A DNA stretch of 64,000 bases, taken from positions 135,203,094 to 135,267,093 of the forward strand of contig OY821519.1 of assembly GCA_963682025.1 (NCBI GenBank). Direction: 5' to 3'. The stretch is from Cordilura impudica (taxonomy: Eukaryota > Arthropoda > Insecta > Diptera > Scathophagidae). This document shows, piece by piece, positions 24,188 through 35,894 of the stretch (within the stretch, counting starts at the first letter, position 1; the number at the start of each line of letters is the position of its first letter). The notes beneath the pieces were generated by a model that saw nothing but the letters and a program-made list of their open reading frames with translations, made no database searches and was not told the DNA's origin. Both the position numbers and the translations under genes were made by a program.

Positions 24188-24835
24188 GAAAAGTGGAAAA
24201 TGGAAAATTAAAAATGGAAAATGAAAAATTAAAAATGGAAAATGGAACATTAAAATTTAAAAATGAAAAATGAAAAATGTAAAATGAAAAATGAAAAATG
24301 AAAAATGAAAATTGAAAAATGGGAAACGGAAAATGAAAAATGAAAAATGAAAAATGCAAAATGGAAAATGAAAACTGAAAAATAAAAAATGGAAAATTAA
24401 AAATTAAAATTGAAAAATGGAAAATGGAAAACGGAAAACGCAATATTAAAAATGGAAAATGGAAAATTAAAAATTAAAAATTAAAAATTAAAAATTAAAA
24501 ATTAAAAATTAAAAATTAAAAATTAAAAATTAAAAATTAAAAATTAAAAATTAAAAATTAAAAATTAAAAATTAAAAATTAAAAATTAAAAATTAAAAAT
24601 TAAAAATTAAAAATTAAAAATTAAAAATTAAAAATTAAAAATTAAAAATTAAAAATTAAAAATTAAAAATTAAAAATTAAAAATTAAAAATTAAAAATTA
24701 AAAATTAAAAATTAAAAATTAAAAATTAAAAATTAAAAATTAAAAATTAAAAATTAAAAATTAAAAATTAAAAATTAAAAATTAAAAATTAAAAATTAAA
24801 AATTAAAAATTAAAAATTAAAAATTAAAATTGAAA
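23935..24835. repeat. heptanucleotide array, ending in a near-pure (TTAAAAA)n tract
   Basis: From 23935 to about 24445 the unit drifts around GAAAAATG/GGAAAATG. From about 24446 to 24830 it is an almost perfect 7-bp TTAAAAA repeat of more than 50 copies. Drifting units resume to about 25020, and again at 26285-26450 after the LINE. Phe-rich minus-strand ORFs (24443-24111, 25082-24894) are artefacts of the 7-bp period. Confidence 0.92.
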
Positions 24836-24932
24836 TATGAAAAATGAAAATTGGAAAATGGAAAATGATAAATGGAAAATGGTAAATGAAAAATTAAAAA
24901 TGGAAAATGCAAAGTGAAAAATGGAAAATGTA

Positions 24933-24964
<32 letters not shown>

Positions 24965-25029
24965 GAAAAATGAAAATGAAAAATGGAAAATGAAAAATGA
25001 AAAATGAAAATTGAAAAATGGAACAGTAT

Positions 25030-26270
25030 GGTTTCATTCTTAATGCTACTGGATCATAGTAAAGCTTACGACACAGTTCCACATTCCATATTAACGAAAA
25101 AACTTGAAAAATTGTGTTACTTTTCTCGATCAGCGTGCAAGCTTGTCAATTCTTATCTCACTTGGAGATCCCAAGTTGTAAGTTTGAATGGTAAAAATTC
25201 AAATGCCCTTAATGTAAACAAGGAAGTTCCGCAAGGATCCGTACTAGGACCTCTTTTATTCTGTTTATATATTAATGACTTACCAGATATAATAACTCAC
25301 AGCAGGGTTCAAATGTATGCCGATGACGTTCAAATTTATAACAGTGCAGCTTTGAACAACATTCATTCGTGTGTGAATAATATCAATTACGTTTTTGCCA
25401 ACATATACAACTGGGCTTCAGCCAATGGATTATGCATAAACCCCTTAAAGTCCAAATGTATTTTTCTCTCAAAAAATAATATATCTTTAAATGATGATAT
25501 TCAACTTTATATAAACAATGAAACTATTGAATTCGTAGATTCTTCGAAAAATCTGGGAGTGATATTCAATAATAAATTAACTTGGTCTAACCATATCAAT
25601 TCCGTCGTAGGGCGCATATATCGAATGCTTCGAAATCTTTGGGTCGTAAAATCCTCCACACCTTTTAATATACGTATGTTGTTAGCTAGAACGTATCTCA
25701 TCCCCGTTTTATTATATGGCTGCGAAATTTATGCAAACTGTGATAGTAATGACTTTAGAAGCTCAAAGTTGCTTACAACAATATTGCTAGATATATCTAC
25801 AACAAAGGACGCGGTGAATCTATATCCATTTATTCATATCAGATAAATCAAATGAGTTTTGAAGATCTCCTTAAATTTAAAAGCCTTATTTTTTTACACA
25901 AAATTATAACATCAACGTTACCAATAAAAAATATAATCCAAAAAATATTTAAAAGCCTTTTATCACAACGTAAATTTTTCATTTACTCCACTAGTCTTTG
26001 GAACCTTCTTCCTAATTGAATTCAAATCATAAGCAACGCTAACAAGTTTAAAAATGAGCTGCTTAAATTCCTTTGTTAAATTCAATTTATCAACTAATTT
26101 ATTTTCTTTTTGATTAAATAGATTAATAAATTTAATTTTTATATTCTTTTCTTTTTATGTTATTGTTAAATATGATTTATGTTCTCATTACTCACTAGCA
26201 CTATAATTTATAAGATTTTTGTTTTGTTGTGCTAGGTCATCAAATAAATAAATAAAAATAAATAAATAAA
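25030..26270 (+). pseudogene. 5'-truncated LINE reverse transcriptase
   Basis: An open frame to 25846 encodes the RT palm and thumb. HSKAYDTVPHSILTKKLEKL is motif A, EVPQGSVLGPLLFCLYINDL is motif B, MYADDVQIY at about residue 105 of the ORF is the catalytic YADD box, and KNLGVIFNNKLTWSNHI follows. After a frame slip the text QINQMSFEDLLKFKSLIFLH and TSLWNLLP continues to about 26080. This is the C-terminal block of I/jockey-superfamily LINEs, and the 3' end is (TAAA)n tail-like DNA at 26240-26270. The endonuclease and first half of RT are absent, which is usual 5' truncation. The insertion lies inside the heptamer array, which resumes right after the tail. The frame slip and truncation make it inactive. 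Confidence 0.8.
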
Positions 26271-26515
26271 AGTTACAAACGGAATGAAAATGGAAAATGA
26301 AAAATTAAAATTGAAAAATGAAAAATGGAAAATGAGAAATTAAAAATGAAAAACTAAAAATGAAAAACTAAAAATGAAAAACGAAAGATGAAAATTGAAA
26401 ATTGAAAATTGAAAAATGAAAAATGATAAAAAAATATGAAAATTGAAAATGAAGAAGGTGGAGGACATCAAAGATTCGGCCCAGCCGAATTTAACACTCT
26501 TACTTGTATTTCAGT

Positions 26516-28440
26516 CGTCTATGGCCAGAAGTTTGGAGCTATTGACGAGTTCTTGGCGAAAATTTATAAAAAAAGAGGGAAAAAATTAAATTTTTTTAAG
26601 ATTTCATTCGATCAAATTAATCCAACTTGATTTTTTATATGGTTAAGTTAAAAAAAAAAAATTTTATAAAATCCTTAGCTTGTATTTCGGTGAAGAAGGA
26701 AAGGAGAAGTTGCCAATTGTTCTTGAGTTATTGCTCAAAAATTAAATAAAAAAAATTTGGCCTGAGAACGCTGAACACTTTGAAATCGTAATATTTTCAC
26801 CCTGTTACACTTTGTTATGGAACAAACAGCCACACAAAAAGTTTTAAATTATTAACATGGATTATATTACGAGTATCAAACACGTCTTTATTGACTTAAC
26901 ATAGTACATATTGCGAAAATGAATAATCTGAGTTTATTTACAAACGGAATTTCATAATGAATACAGACTCCTAAACTATGAAAGAACTTAGTTAATAATT
27001 CATAAAATGTTTAAGGCTTTCATGAATAAATTTGTTTTATTCATATTCACTTATTTTAGAAAAAATATGCTTGAATATTTACACAGCTAAAAAGAAAAGC
27101 CTTTGACATTATTTATGGTCCTTAAGTTATTCAATAATTTTAGTGTAGTTAAGTTAGTTCCTTTATAAGAGCAGTTATGTTTATATTTTATTTAATACAA
27201 CCAATAAATTATGGTCGTAAATAAATTTCAATTAATGGCCAATAACATTCTATATTTACCAGTCGACATCTACTTGTGTTGGTCGTAAGTAAACACATCC
27301 CTAAAAAATTGTTGCCAAACAAATAAATTTGTAATTTTAGGTACCAAGTTGCCAGATATTAAATAACTTTGCATTTGGAAGTGTGAGAGCTTAAACATAT
27401 ACTTGAATGGCTTGGTTCTAGACATTGGTTTCGAGATACAAACAACAACTTATTTTCTTGAGATAAATAACTAAAGAAGCTGTTCAAAGTATGCTGCAAA
27501 ATCACTGCATTCGTGAAAACGTAAATCAGTGCATCAGTGAAAGCGTAAATATGTCACTGATGCACTGATTTTTTAACATTGAATTAATTATTTAGCTTTC
27601 AATATGTTGCCCTTATATGTACATATACCATGGACGTATTTGCAGCATTCACATGAAATATCCTAAATTTTGTATACAAACTTCCGCATTGCTGAAGCAT
27701 TCATACATAATTCATGAACAGTCAAATTTTTTCTAGTGATACTTCACGTAAAATTGTTCTTTTAAAATTTATAAAATTAATAAGGCCGTTAAACGAGGTC
27801 TATCTTAAAGCTTTAATATATTTGGTGTTATTTTGTTTTACAGTGGATATTAAATTAACCCCAAGTTTTTGGTGTCAGCATTTCCAATATATTATATGCT
27901 CGAACACATTGTTGACCTTTCTTAATTACTACTCGAATATTGTTTGGATACTTGTAAACTGTCAACACAGCAGGAGAATATTCGTGAATTAGAGATGTTC
28001 CAAAAACAACAAAAATCTGTTAAAAGGCCATTTACCATTAATTTATTTGAATTTAATTTATGCATTTCTTTATTACGAAACACCACTAAATAAGCATCAG
28101 TAAAAATATTTAATAAACGTAGCATTACTACTAGTGGCTAATAACAAGAAAAAACTTTGGAATTAAAAATTAAATTGTTGTTCTATGATATTGTGTAATA
28201 TCTTACTGTCATTATCAGCCGATATATTATTATTTGTTAAAGTAGGTTAATAAAAAACGAACAGTTAATCGCTCGCACATTGAACTAAATTGTGTTGAGT
28301 GTTGTCCCATCATTTTGAGATATTAGTGATTAATAAATAATAGTGATTTTTTTCATCGTTTTCGGAGGAAATTATTCGAAATTTGTAAAAATTATTTGTA
28401 TTCAAACAGAGACCTTGGAATAATTTCATTAAAAAAAAGA
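26516..28440. other. no gene seen; contains one perfect hairpin
   Basis: AT-rich. The only clear structure is the hairpin at 27523-27571. Short ORFs (27714-27992 plus, 28125-27922 minus) lack recognisable motifs. Confidence 0.45.
27523..27571. repeat. perfect 18-bp hairpin
   Basis: The arm AAATCAGTGCATCAGTGA (27523-27540) is exactly inverted at 27554-27571 with a 13-nt loop. A related partial (AAATCACTGCATTCGTGA) lies just upstream at 27499-27516. Confidence 0.85.
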
Positions 28441-28444
28441 AAAA

Positions 28445-28625
28445 AACAACTGAGAAAATTATAGTAGTTCAAGACCAACTATAGGATACCCTATACCACT
28501 CCTTTTAAAAAAGAGGCTTAGGACGAACTAATTCGGTACAGAAAATAAGCATAAACCAAATTTAAGGGGCATTATTATTAATATTTTCGGTTGCAGATAT
28601 GAAAACATTCATATATATAGAATGT
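28445..28625 (+). repeat. R1 repeat, 5' fragment
   Basis: GAGAAAATTATAGTAGTTCAAGACC..ACTATAGGATACCCTATACCA followed by the AAATAAGCATAAACCAAATTT and TTGCAGATATGAAAACATTC blocks of R1. The terminal palindrome has decayed. The rest is missing after about 28625. Confidence 0.75.
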
Positions 28626-28751
28626 TATAATTACGATTTCGGTCCCAGGACATCAAGACCTGACTCATAGATGGCGGCAGTAGTTTGCAAAAAATTTTAT
28701 TAAACATTAACAAATAGGTCACCGTTAGATATTCAATACTTTCATGAACAT

Positions 28752-28827
28752 ATAGTGGTCGACATTTTGACCTGGTCATGCCAGAAACGGTTAAGAAAAT
28801 CCACAAAATAGTATTGGATGATCGTCG
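28752..28827 (+). pseudogene. mariner transposase fragment
   Basis: Reads SGRHFDLVMPETVKKIHK and IVLDDRR, matching the linker between the two helix-turn-helix motifs of mariner transposases. It breaks off exactly at the Transib left end (28828), so the Transib inserted into, or recombined with, an older mariner. Confidence 0.5.
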
Positions 28828-31500
28828 CACAGTGGCGCCATTTGAGTTTTTTCGATGCAAAAATCATATCTTTTGAACCGAATAACAGTTTAAACAGCAT
28901 GTGATAGATAACTGTTCAGCCTATGAAATGAGCGTTTGGAAAGGGTGCTGCGCTTTGTAGGGGCCTACTTATCGGTTATCAAAGTTAAAATTTGTGGAAA
29001 AATCAATTTTATGGTAACTAAAACAAATTATTTTTACATTTTTAGATTATTTTTATTTTTTTTCTTTAGGGTTTTATGTTTTAAATTATTACCCAACAAA
29101 TTAAAAAAAATTACTTCTTTTTTAAATTTATTTTTTCAATTTTCTGTAAAATATTCATCACAATCCGAGAAGGTATATCTAAAAGACTAATCATTTCTAA
29201 ACTATAATTATTTTCTAACTCTATTCGTGACTTCACATGCCGCAGGGAAGAAATAAGTGGATCGGAAGATGCTGCCAACATGTTGAAGAGGTCCTCATTT
29301 TGCCTTACCCTTGATGCTTTGAATGTGTTCTGCAATCTATATTTTTTATAAAATTTGTTAAGAGACTCCTGTGCTTCTTCAGAAAGCTCTCCAATTGGCA
29401 AAGACTGGTACTCAATTATATCTTTGCCATGCGCCAATATTTTATGGACGGTCGGGGTCAACTTTTTCTGTGGATACATTTCTGCTAAAAGAGATGCAGT
29501 TTTCGATGCATATTCTCCATATTTTGTAGAATTGAAATTTTCTTTACAGTTTAAAACATTCAAGATCGTTCCCAATCTTTTCACGATTTGATTGCCAATT
29601 CCAGTGATTGTAGTTACTGCCTCATCATTTTCAAAAAATCTTCTAGAAGTGTTTCCATCGTTTGAGTTACCGTATCCGTGCTTGGGACAGTCTACTTTTA
29701 GTCCAACTTATTTAAAAAAAGCATCCTGTATTTGCTTCATTCTGATCTTTTCCTTATCCTTTATTGATGTATTTTCATCGAAGTTTTCCTCCTCTTGTGG
29801 TAGGGTGTTCGCCAGTTTTAGCAAGAACTCCATTCACCTTATCCTTGCGTGCAATGGTGACATTCCATATTCGTAATTCTCCTCGTTTGTAGAATCGTTT
29901 AAATTACCAAAGTTCTTCTGACTCTTTTTGCAAATCGGGCATAAAAATGTTGAGGTTGTTCCTGTCAGTTCGTGTACGACTTTTTCGTCAACCATGGTCA
30001 GGTGGAACTCGTAATTGCATTCAATATATTTTCCTTCTCCAATTTGCAGCTTTGTAGGCTTAATCTTGCTTATTTGTTCTTCAATGTCCTTCACCGTGGT
30101 CCTTATGAGTTCTGCCGATTCCCTTGCAAACTGAAACATTATTGGTCGGCACTGATGACGGACGTGGATTTTTCCAGTGTAGCGAAACATCAGATTTTAG
30201 CCGCAAAGGAACAACAAATGCCATAAACATATTTCCGTCCGATATTGTAGCGTCGTCGGAAGATATCCTTTGCTTATAAACGCTTTGCCCGGATGATCCA
30301 TCGCAGCCCCATTTGCTGATCAATGTCAGCTTCTCAGGAAGAATTTTCACCTCATTTTCAGGAAGACTCTCCAACAACCGTTTTGCTCTATGGCCCATGA
30401 GAACCTGCAGATTGGCTTTCACAGAGAATTTATTTTGGCTTCCGTAATATGCTTGTATCATGGTAAAACGTCAGCCCCGTGTCGCATCAAGGATGCCCGT
30501 AGTATCTCATATTTTTCTTTGGAAAGTTGTAAGTCCATAAACATGGCTAAGGCTTCTTAGGAACCATACTTTTTAATATGTGCGTTTGTGGGCGTGGGTA
30601 TGCTTTCCTTAATCCTTTTTAGTCGCAGTGGGCTTGCATCAGCAACAGATTTTGTAATCTGCGACCTAACTCTTTCACTAGCCTTTGTATATTTAATAGA
30701 CAGCTCTTCCGATAAATGCTTCGTGGTCAAGTCATAGGTGGCATCGGCAGGTTTCCTCCTTCTTGTGAAAATTGAACACTCCTCAATACTTTTTTTTGGC
30801 CTTCCTGTTGCTCCTCAGTTTGATGTGGTGGGTTTATCTACTGCCAATATATCCAGGATGGTGTCTTCATTAAGCCAGTCCTCGTATTTGGAGTTGAAGT
30901 TCTGAATGGTTCGATTAGATTTAACCCATTTTGCCTTAATATTTGCATATATCAGATAAAAATTATTTTTTATAATTTCGCTCCTCTCAATATTTCCGTA
31001 TAAGCTATCAAGTTCTTCTAAAGCAGCTTCCGTGAAAAACTTTGATGTGGTTGACCTTCTAAACAGTTCAAATAATTTCAAATTGTTTAACGCCATGGTT
31101 TCAGTACTTGTTACGCCAACTTTCAGTCGTAGACTAATCCAGGCATTATGCTTATTTTGCAATATATAGGCTTATGCTACCATGCCTAAAAATTTACCTG
31201 TTCCCTGCATACATATGGATTTAGGCTGAATAAGATTTGTGCCTACATGGAGGTACCATAAGTCAATATTGTTCTTGACCATTTGTACTCCAAAGTAATT
31301 TTTAAGTGAGGTGCGTACCTGCGAATTTCAATGAGTAGTTTTTTGTGCATCCTGTGTCTGTAACAGAATATTGGGAGTAGACTTTGGCAGAGGCTCACAG
31401 GTAGACAACCGACTTAAAATGCAATTTTCAAACTATTAGATCAAACTACTCTCAGTCAAAACATGTAAGGGATGCACGCCATACAATTTCTGCAACCATG
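28828..31500 (-). mobile_element. Transib element B, left end intact, right end not found
   Basis: Left end CACAGTG (28828-28834), then a 23-bp spacer, then CAAAAATCA (28858-28866), the heptamer/23/nonamer-like layout of Transib ends and RAG recombination signals. The bordering 5 bp are CGTCG. Transposase remains run on the minus strand to 31162. No matching CACTGTG end appears before the piggyBac remnant at 32 kb, so the right end is deleted or diverged; 31500 is only an approximate limit. Confidence 0.7.
29111..31162 (-). pseudogene. Transib (RAG1-core-like) transposase, frameshifted, DDE residues retained
   Basis: Order on the minus strand: an N-terminal helical block (31162-30815) ending in YEDWLNEDTILDIL, then a decayed stretch. 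LISKWGCDGSSGQSVYKQ follows (first acidic residue, codon 30302-30300), then MVDEKVVHELTGTTSTFLC with PIC forming a CxxC pair. SPLHARI comes next, then GYGNSNDGNTSRRFF (second acidic residue, codon 29659-29657). Last are HKILAHGKDIIE and LSEEAQESLNKFYKKYR (third, near 29366). These blocks align in order with the RAG1 catalytic core, notably DEK..V, the CxxC zinc site and the HK.LAH..EIIE helix. Frameshifts (such as after SPLHARIR) and one stop near 29710 break it, so it is inactive now. It would have cut and pasted the element by the DDE mechanism. High confidence in family, low in activity. Confidence 0.85.
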
Positions 31501-31950
31501 TCTTTTTAACCTTTTTTTACCACTAGAAGCCAAACGGGCACGTACGGGCAGATAAAACCTTTTGAATACTGTAAAGAAATGATCAAAGAACACGTTTTGC
31601 AAATATGGCAAATATAGAAAAATATAGATGTTTTTTATTTTTCGTCAAAGTTGAAAAATAGTGAAAAAAACGGATAGTTTTGAAATAGTGATTTACCAGG
31701 AGAAACCCAAAGCAAACAGTTACTTTTTTTTTATCACTATACATTCAATAAATACATCAATCAATACAAACAAAAAATAAGGCGATTTGTTACCTATTTT
31801 TCGTGATATTACACCTGAAATCGCAACAAATTGACTAAAAATTGTGTGTTTTTTTGAAAACCGAAAGTCGGTCAACTTTGAACGGTTATATCTTCTAAAC
31901 TAAAAATGTGATATTATTAAGAGTAGCATATTTGAAATCGCTGAAAAGTT
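31200..31950. other. no gene seen; junction between Transib B and piggyBac remnant
   Basis: AT-rich. Neither a Transib right end nor a piggyBac left TIR is recognisable. Both elements appear to have lost the ends that face each other. Confidence 0.4.
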
Positions 31951-31999
31951 TCCTATAACATGGGTTTATTCAAAACTTCGTCGGCGCACATGAACATTT

Positions 32000-32963
32000 T
32001 GATTTTTGCAACCTCATTTGCTCTACGGGCGCCAATGTGCGTTGGTGAAATAACAGTTTTAGACCTTGTAAGTGCATATAAAAATTCGAGAAGAAATGTG
32101 ACAACAGATAATTTCTTCACTTCCTTACAATTGGCTCGGACATTGAATATATGGAACTTGACACTAGTTAGAACCGTACGAAAGAACAAACGGTTTCTGC
32201 CATCAAACATGCAACCGCATAGAGACAGGTAAATATATATATATATTCATATGTATGAAAAACATTAGTTTATTTTTTGAAAAATATTATTTTAGGCAAA
32301 TAAATTCTACTAATTCCGTCTTCAGTAAAGAGGCAACTTTGGGTTCCTACGTTCCGAAAAAGAAAAAGGCTGTGATTATGTTATCTACGATGCATTCAAA
32401 GCCTGAAACAGAACCAAATTTGACTGCTAAACCTGAAATTATAATGTATTACAACCAAACTAAAGGAGGCATCGACAATATTTTTATTAGGAGAATATAC
32501 TATTAAACGCAGAACAAGCCGATGGCCGTCAGCATTATTCTACAATGCTATCGATGTAGCAGCATTGGCAGCACACATAATTTATATGGAACACAATCCA
32601 CAATTTACCTCAAGTGACCGTCGTAGGAAATTTTTGAAACATTTAAGCTTTGAACTGTGTAAAGAAAATATAGAAAAATGTATTCTAAATCCTAAGGTAT
32701 GTGCAAAATTGTTCACTCGATCAGCAATACAAGAAGCTCTTGGACAAGAAATTGGGCGTAATGTAACAGAGGAAATATCCGACGTACGAAATCGCGACGC
32801 CAGTGGTCGTATTGCAGTTGTAGGAAGTTGCTATATTTGCAAACAACAAGATCAAAAGAGAAGAAAGACACGGAAAGCTTGTGCAAGTTGCTCGAACGCT
32901 GTCTGTAGCGATCATTCAATCAATCGTCCCATATGCGACACCTGCTTGGCAGATAACCAATGA
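32000..32963 (+). pseudogene. piggyBac-like transposase, C-terminal half
   Basis: The frame from about 32000 reads RNVTTDNFFTSLQLARTL and LTLVRTVRKNKRFLP, then a GT-AG intron (32229-32295) and MYYNQTKGGIDN. After a small deletion it continues EYTIKRRTSRWPSALFYNAI and DVAALAAHIIY. The tail at 32800-32963 is a cysteine-rich domain with CYICKQQ, CASC, CSDH and CDTC. These are, in order, the second catalytic Asp (TTDN), the third Asp block (KGGID), the RRW..ALF helix and the RING-like CRD of piggyBac. The N-terminal half with the first Asp is missing, and the GGIDN block is damaged. Inactive. The intron is unusual for a transposase but seen in domesticated or intron-bearing insect copies. Confidence 0.85.
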
Positions 32964-33109
32964 TATCTTATTTCAAGTTCCTTTTTTATATATGTATGTA
33001 TCTTTCTTTGTTTAGTCTCAAATGAATTTTTCTTTGTATTATTGTATTTTTTATTGTAAAACAATTTTTTTTTTTCAAACTAATAAACAACATGAAATAA
33101 CATAAAAAC

Positions 33110-34608
33110 AAGTAAGAGTGTTAAATTCGGCTGTGCCGAATCTTTGATACCCTCCACCTCGGTTTGAGTATTGATGATAAATGTAAACAAAATACTGGAA
33201 AAATATGCATGCATTTCCTATATGCATGCGTTTCCGGTTATATGACATAACTTCTCGTTTAATTTAGTTTTTGCTAATTAAATAGCTCGCCCTAACCTCC
33301 ATTGCAGAGGTAATGGTTGTGTAGGGTGGCTATATGCATTAAATCGTGCATTTTTGGCTTTTAACTGGCCAAATATTTCTTCATTGCGGCCATATAGGTC
33401 GGATGTAGTAACAAAATAATAACCGAAAAAAGCTCTCTGAACTTTTTTTTCAAAAAAATATTGCCATATTTGGAAAAAATATATAACAAGTATCGCAAAA
33501 ATTTTAAATAAAATAATTTGTTATCTTTATTTTCTGAAGAACTTCAAATATTCATCCAAAAAAAATTGTGAAAATTTATATATAAATAACATTCTCATCA
33601 AATTGCATTTATTTATGTTCGCAATTCTTAAATATCATTTGAGGTTATATAAAATTCATTGAATTTAAATTAATGTATTCTGTAATCCGATTCTGTAAAT
33701 TTCAACGATCCGACAATCGCAAAATATATCGACAGCTATTGTTGTTTGCACTAAGGATTAAGTGATTCACTAAGTACATACATCTTAACGACAGTCGACA
33801 AATCTATTTTTCTATTTATTTAAATTGTAAACGAGTGGCATCTCTGTCAAAATAAGCGAAAAATACAAAGGAGAATAGAAAAAACCAAGTAAGAGTGTTA
33901 AATTCGGCTGTGCCGAATCTTTGATACCCTCCACCTCGGTTTGAGTATTGATAATAAATGTAAACAAAATATTGGAAAAATATGCATGCGTTTCCGGTTA
34001 TATGACATAACTTCTCGTTTAATTTAGTTTTTGCTAATTAAATAGCTCGCCCTAACCTCCATTGCAAAGGTAATGGTTGTGTAGAGTGGCTATATGCATT
34101 AAATCGTGCTAATTGGAGATGGCTGTATAGTTTCTTTCAACTGGCCAAATATTTCTTCATTGTGGCCATATAGGTCGGATGGAGTAACAAAATAATAACC
34201 AAAAAAAAAAGCTTCTCAACTTTTTTTAAAATATTGCCATATTTTGAAAACATAGAGAATAAATTTATAATAATAAATAATCAAATTAGGGATGAAAAAC
34301 GCAAAAAACGAAAAGTCCCAAACATTTTAAATAAAATAATTTAATGTTATCTTTATTTTCTGAAAAACTTTAAATTTTCATCAAAAAAAATTGTGAAAAT
34401 TTATATATAAAAAATAACATTCTCATCAAATTACGTTTACTTATGTAACAATTTTTATGTTAGCAATTCTTAAATATCATTTGAGGTTTTCTTAAATTCA
34501 TTGAATTTAAATTAATATCGACAAATCTGTTTTTCTATTTATTTAAATGGTAAAGGAGTGGCATCTCTGTCAAAATAAGCGAAAAACACAAAGAATAGAA
34601 AAAAACAA
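33110..34608 (+). repeat. tandem duplication of an R2-type repeat (two units of about 0.75 kb)
   Basis: Both units open with CAAGTAAGAGTGTTAAATTC and the hairpin TTCGGCTGTGCCGAA, then CTTTGATACCCTCCACCTCGG (starts near 33110 and 33889). They share landmarks in the same order (GCATGCGTTTCCGGTTATATG, TAGCTCGCCCTAACCTCC, CTGGCCAAATATTTCTTCAT) and end with CACAAAG..AATAGAAAA. The units differ by point changes and small indels. Neither has the R2 3' hairpin, which appears only at 37527. Confidence 0.85.
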
Positions 34609-34619
34609 ATTACTTCGTG

Positions 34620-35890
34620 TTTGACAGGATGATTTTATGTTTATGTTTAATATCTTTATTTTTTTTACTAATATTTCTGTTTATTTATTTGAAAATGAAA
34701 TAATGAATTGAATATGCTATTTAATTTTTTTATTTATATAAAAAAGTTTTTTAATTAAAGCAAAATATTTTCACTATTTCATCATTTTTATTTATGTATG
34801 ACGACATTTCAACCTAAAAATTTAAGTTTTTTTCGATTGAATAAACAAATGGTTGTCGTTTCGATAACAACAACAGCTGACTTTAACAATAGCGAATATC
34901 GTTTTAAAATTTTACTGATAATTTTGCAATTTTTTTTTTTTTTTTTTAAGATTCGACTATCGTTAAAAGAAGTTACTGAATCGCGGTATTGAAAAGTTAT
35001 TAATATCTACTGAATGGCAATATTTTTTTTAAATGTAAACATTTTTAAATGTAAACATATTTCTAAATTTAAAATTATTATTTCCGACGTTTTGATATGA
35101 TTTTCTGAAATTCAATTAATATTTTCTAATTTATAATTGGAAATTTTATTTTCAGTTTTTATTATAATTGATATTTTCTTAAATTTGAATGGAAAATTTA
35201 AAAAGTGAAATTTTGTATTTATGTGAATAATAATGCTTTATTAATTATAAACAATTTTTAAAAATTAGATGTAATCGCAATCAGATATTTTATAGGTAAA
35301 GCAGAATAATAATTCTGTATAACTATGTAGAACTGTTTTGTAAGCAAAAAACTCATTGACGAACTCGGTAACTCTATTTTGTAAAGACAACAAAAAGTTA
35401 ATATGCCAAACTTATGTTCATATTTGTAAAAGAATAATGAAAAAACGTATGAAATAAAAGACCAGCCCGTGTATACTCTTAACATTGTTCTGTATGATAT
35501 CTAGTTGAAAATATTAACATTCATTTTAAAATAGAAATAACTATTGCAAAGCTAATTAGAACAAACAAAAATTATGGCGCCATCTACTGTGGCATAGTCA
35601 CGCTGGGCAAAATGAAGTGACACTCTGTTAATGCAAAAGAAATGTATTTTCCCCACAACAAAATACTGCAGAATTTTATGTAAATAAAATAACCGATTTA
35701 TTTCTAACATGCAGTTACTATGAATATACATACATACATACATATATATAATATATGTATATTATTTGTATTATTTAATATGTGTATGTATGTATATTTA
35801 AATATTACACACAAAAAATACAACATCAAACGTTATTTTTGTGTTTTTCTCTTTAAATAAATTAATACATAACTTTTTTTGCTAAAGTTA
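34620..35890. other. no gene seen; AT-rich spacer
   Basis: Poly-T tracts and a (CATA)n/(TATG)n inverted run at 35722-35800. ORFs here are short and unremarkable. Confidence 0.45.
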
Positions 35891-35894
35891 CATT

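Larger units (their letters stand above)
23456..26515 (-). repeat. R2 interspersed repeat, composite inverted copy
   Basis: On the minus strand it begins near 26515 with ACAAGTAAGAGTGTTAAATT and the hairpin TTCGGCTGGGCCGAA. It ends at 23456 with (GACGGACA)n, CGTTTGTAACAAACGGAATGA-like text and a hairpin that includes CCACACCTCAGTGG and the stem ACCCTC/GAGGGT. The same two ends occur at 33110, 33890 and 37527. Between them lie a huge heptamer array and a LINE, so this copy is swollen to about 3 kb. Confidence 0.65.

Noticed and set aside
24111..25082. Phe/Ile-rich minus-strand ORFs of 60-110 codons
   Set aside because: They are produced by the 7-bp AAAAATG repeat, which gives a seven-residue periodic peptide in any open frame; no gene signals.
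29355..30226. Plus-strand ORFs of 78-94 codons across 29.3-30.2 kb
   Set aside because: They lie antisense to the Transib B transposase blocks and have no motifs.
31321..31345. Candidate Transib B right end among TGTG-containing phrases
   Set aside because: None gives CACTGTG with a mirrored 23-bp spacer and T-rich block, nor a CGTCG duplication.
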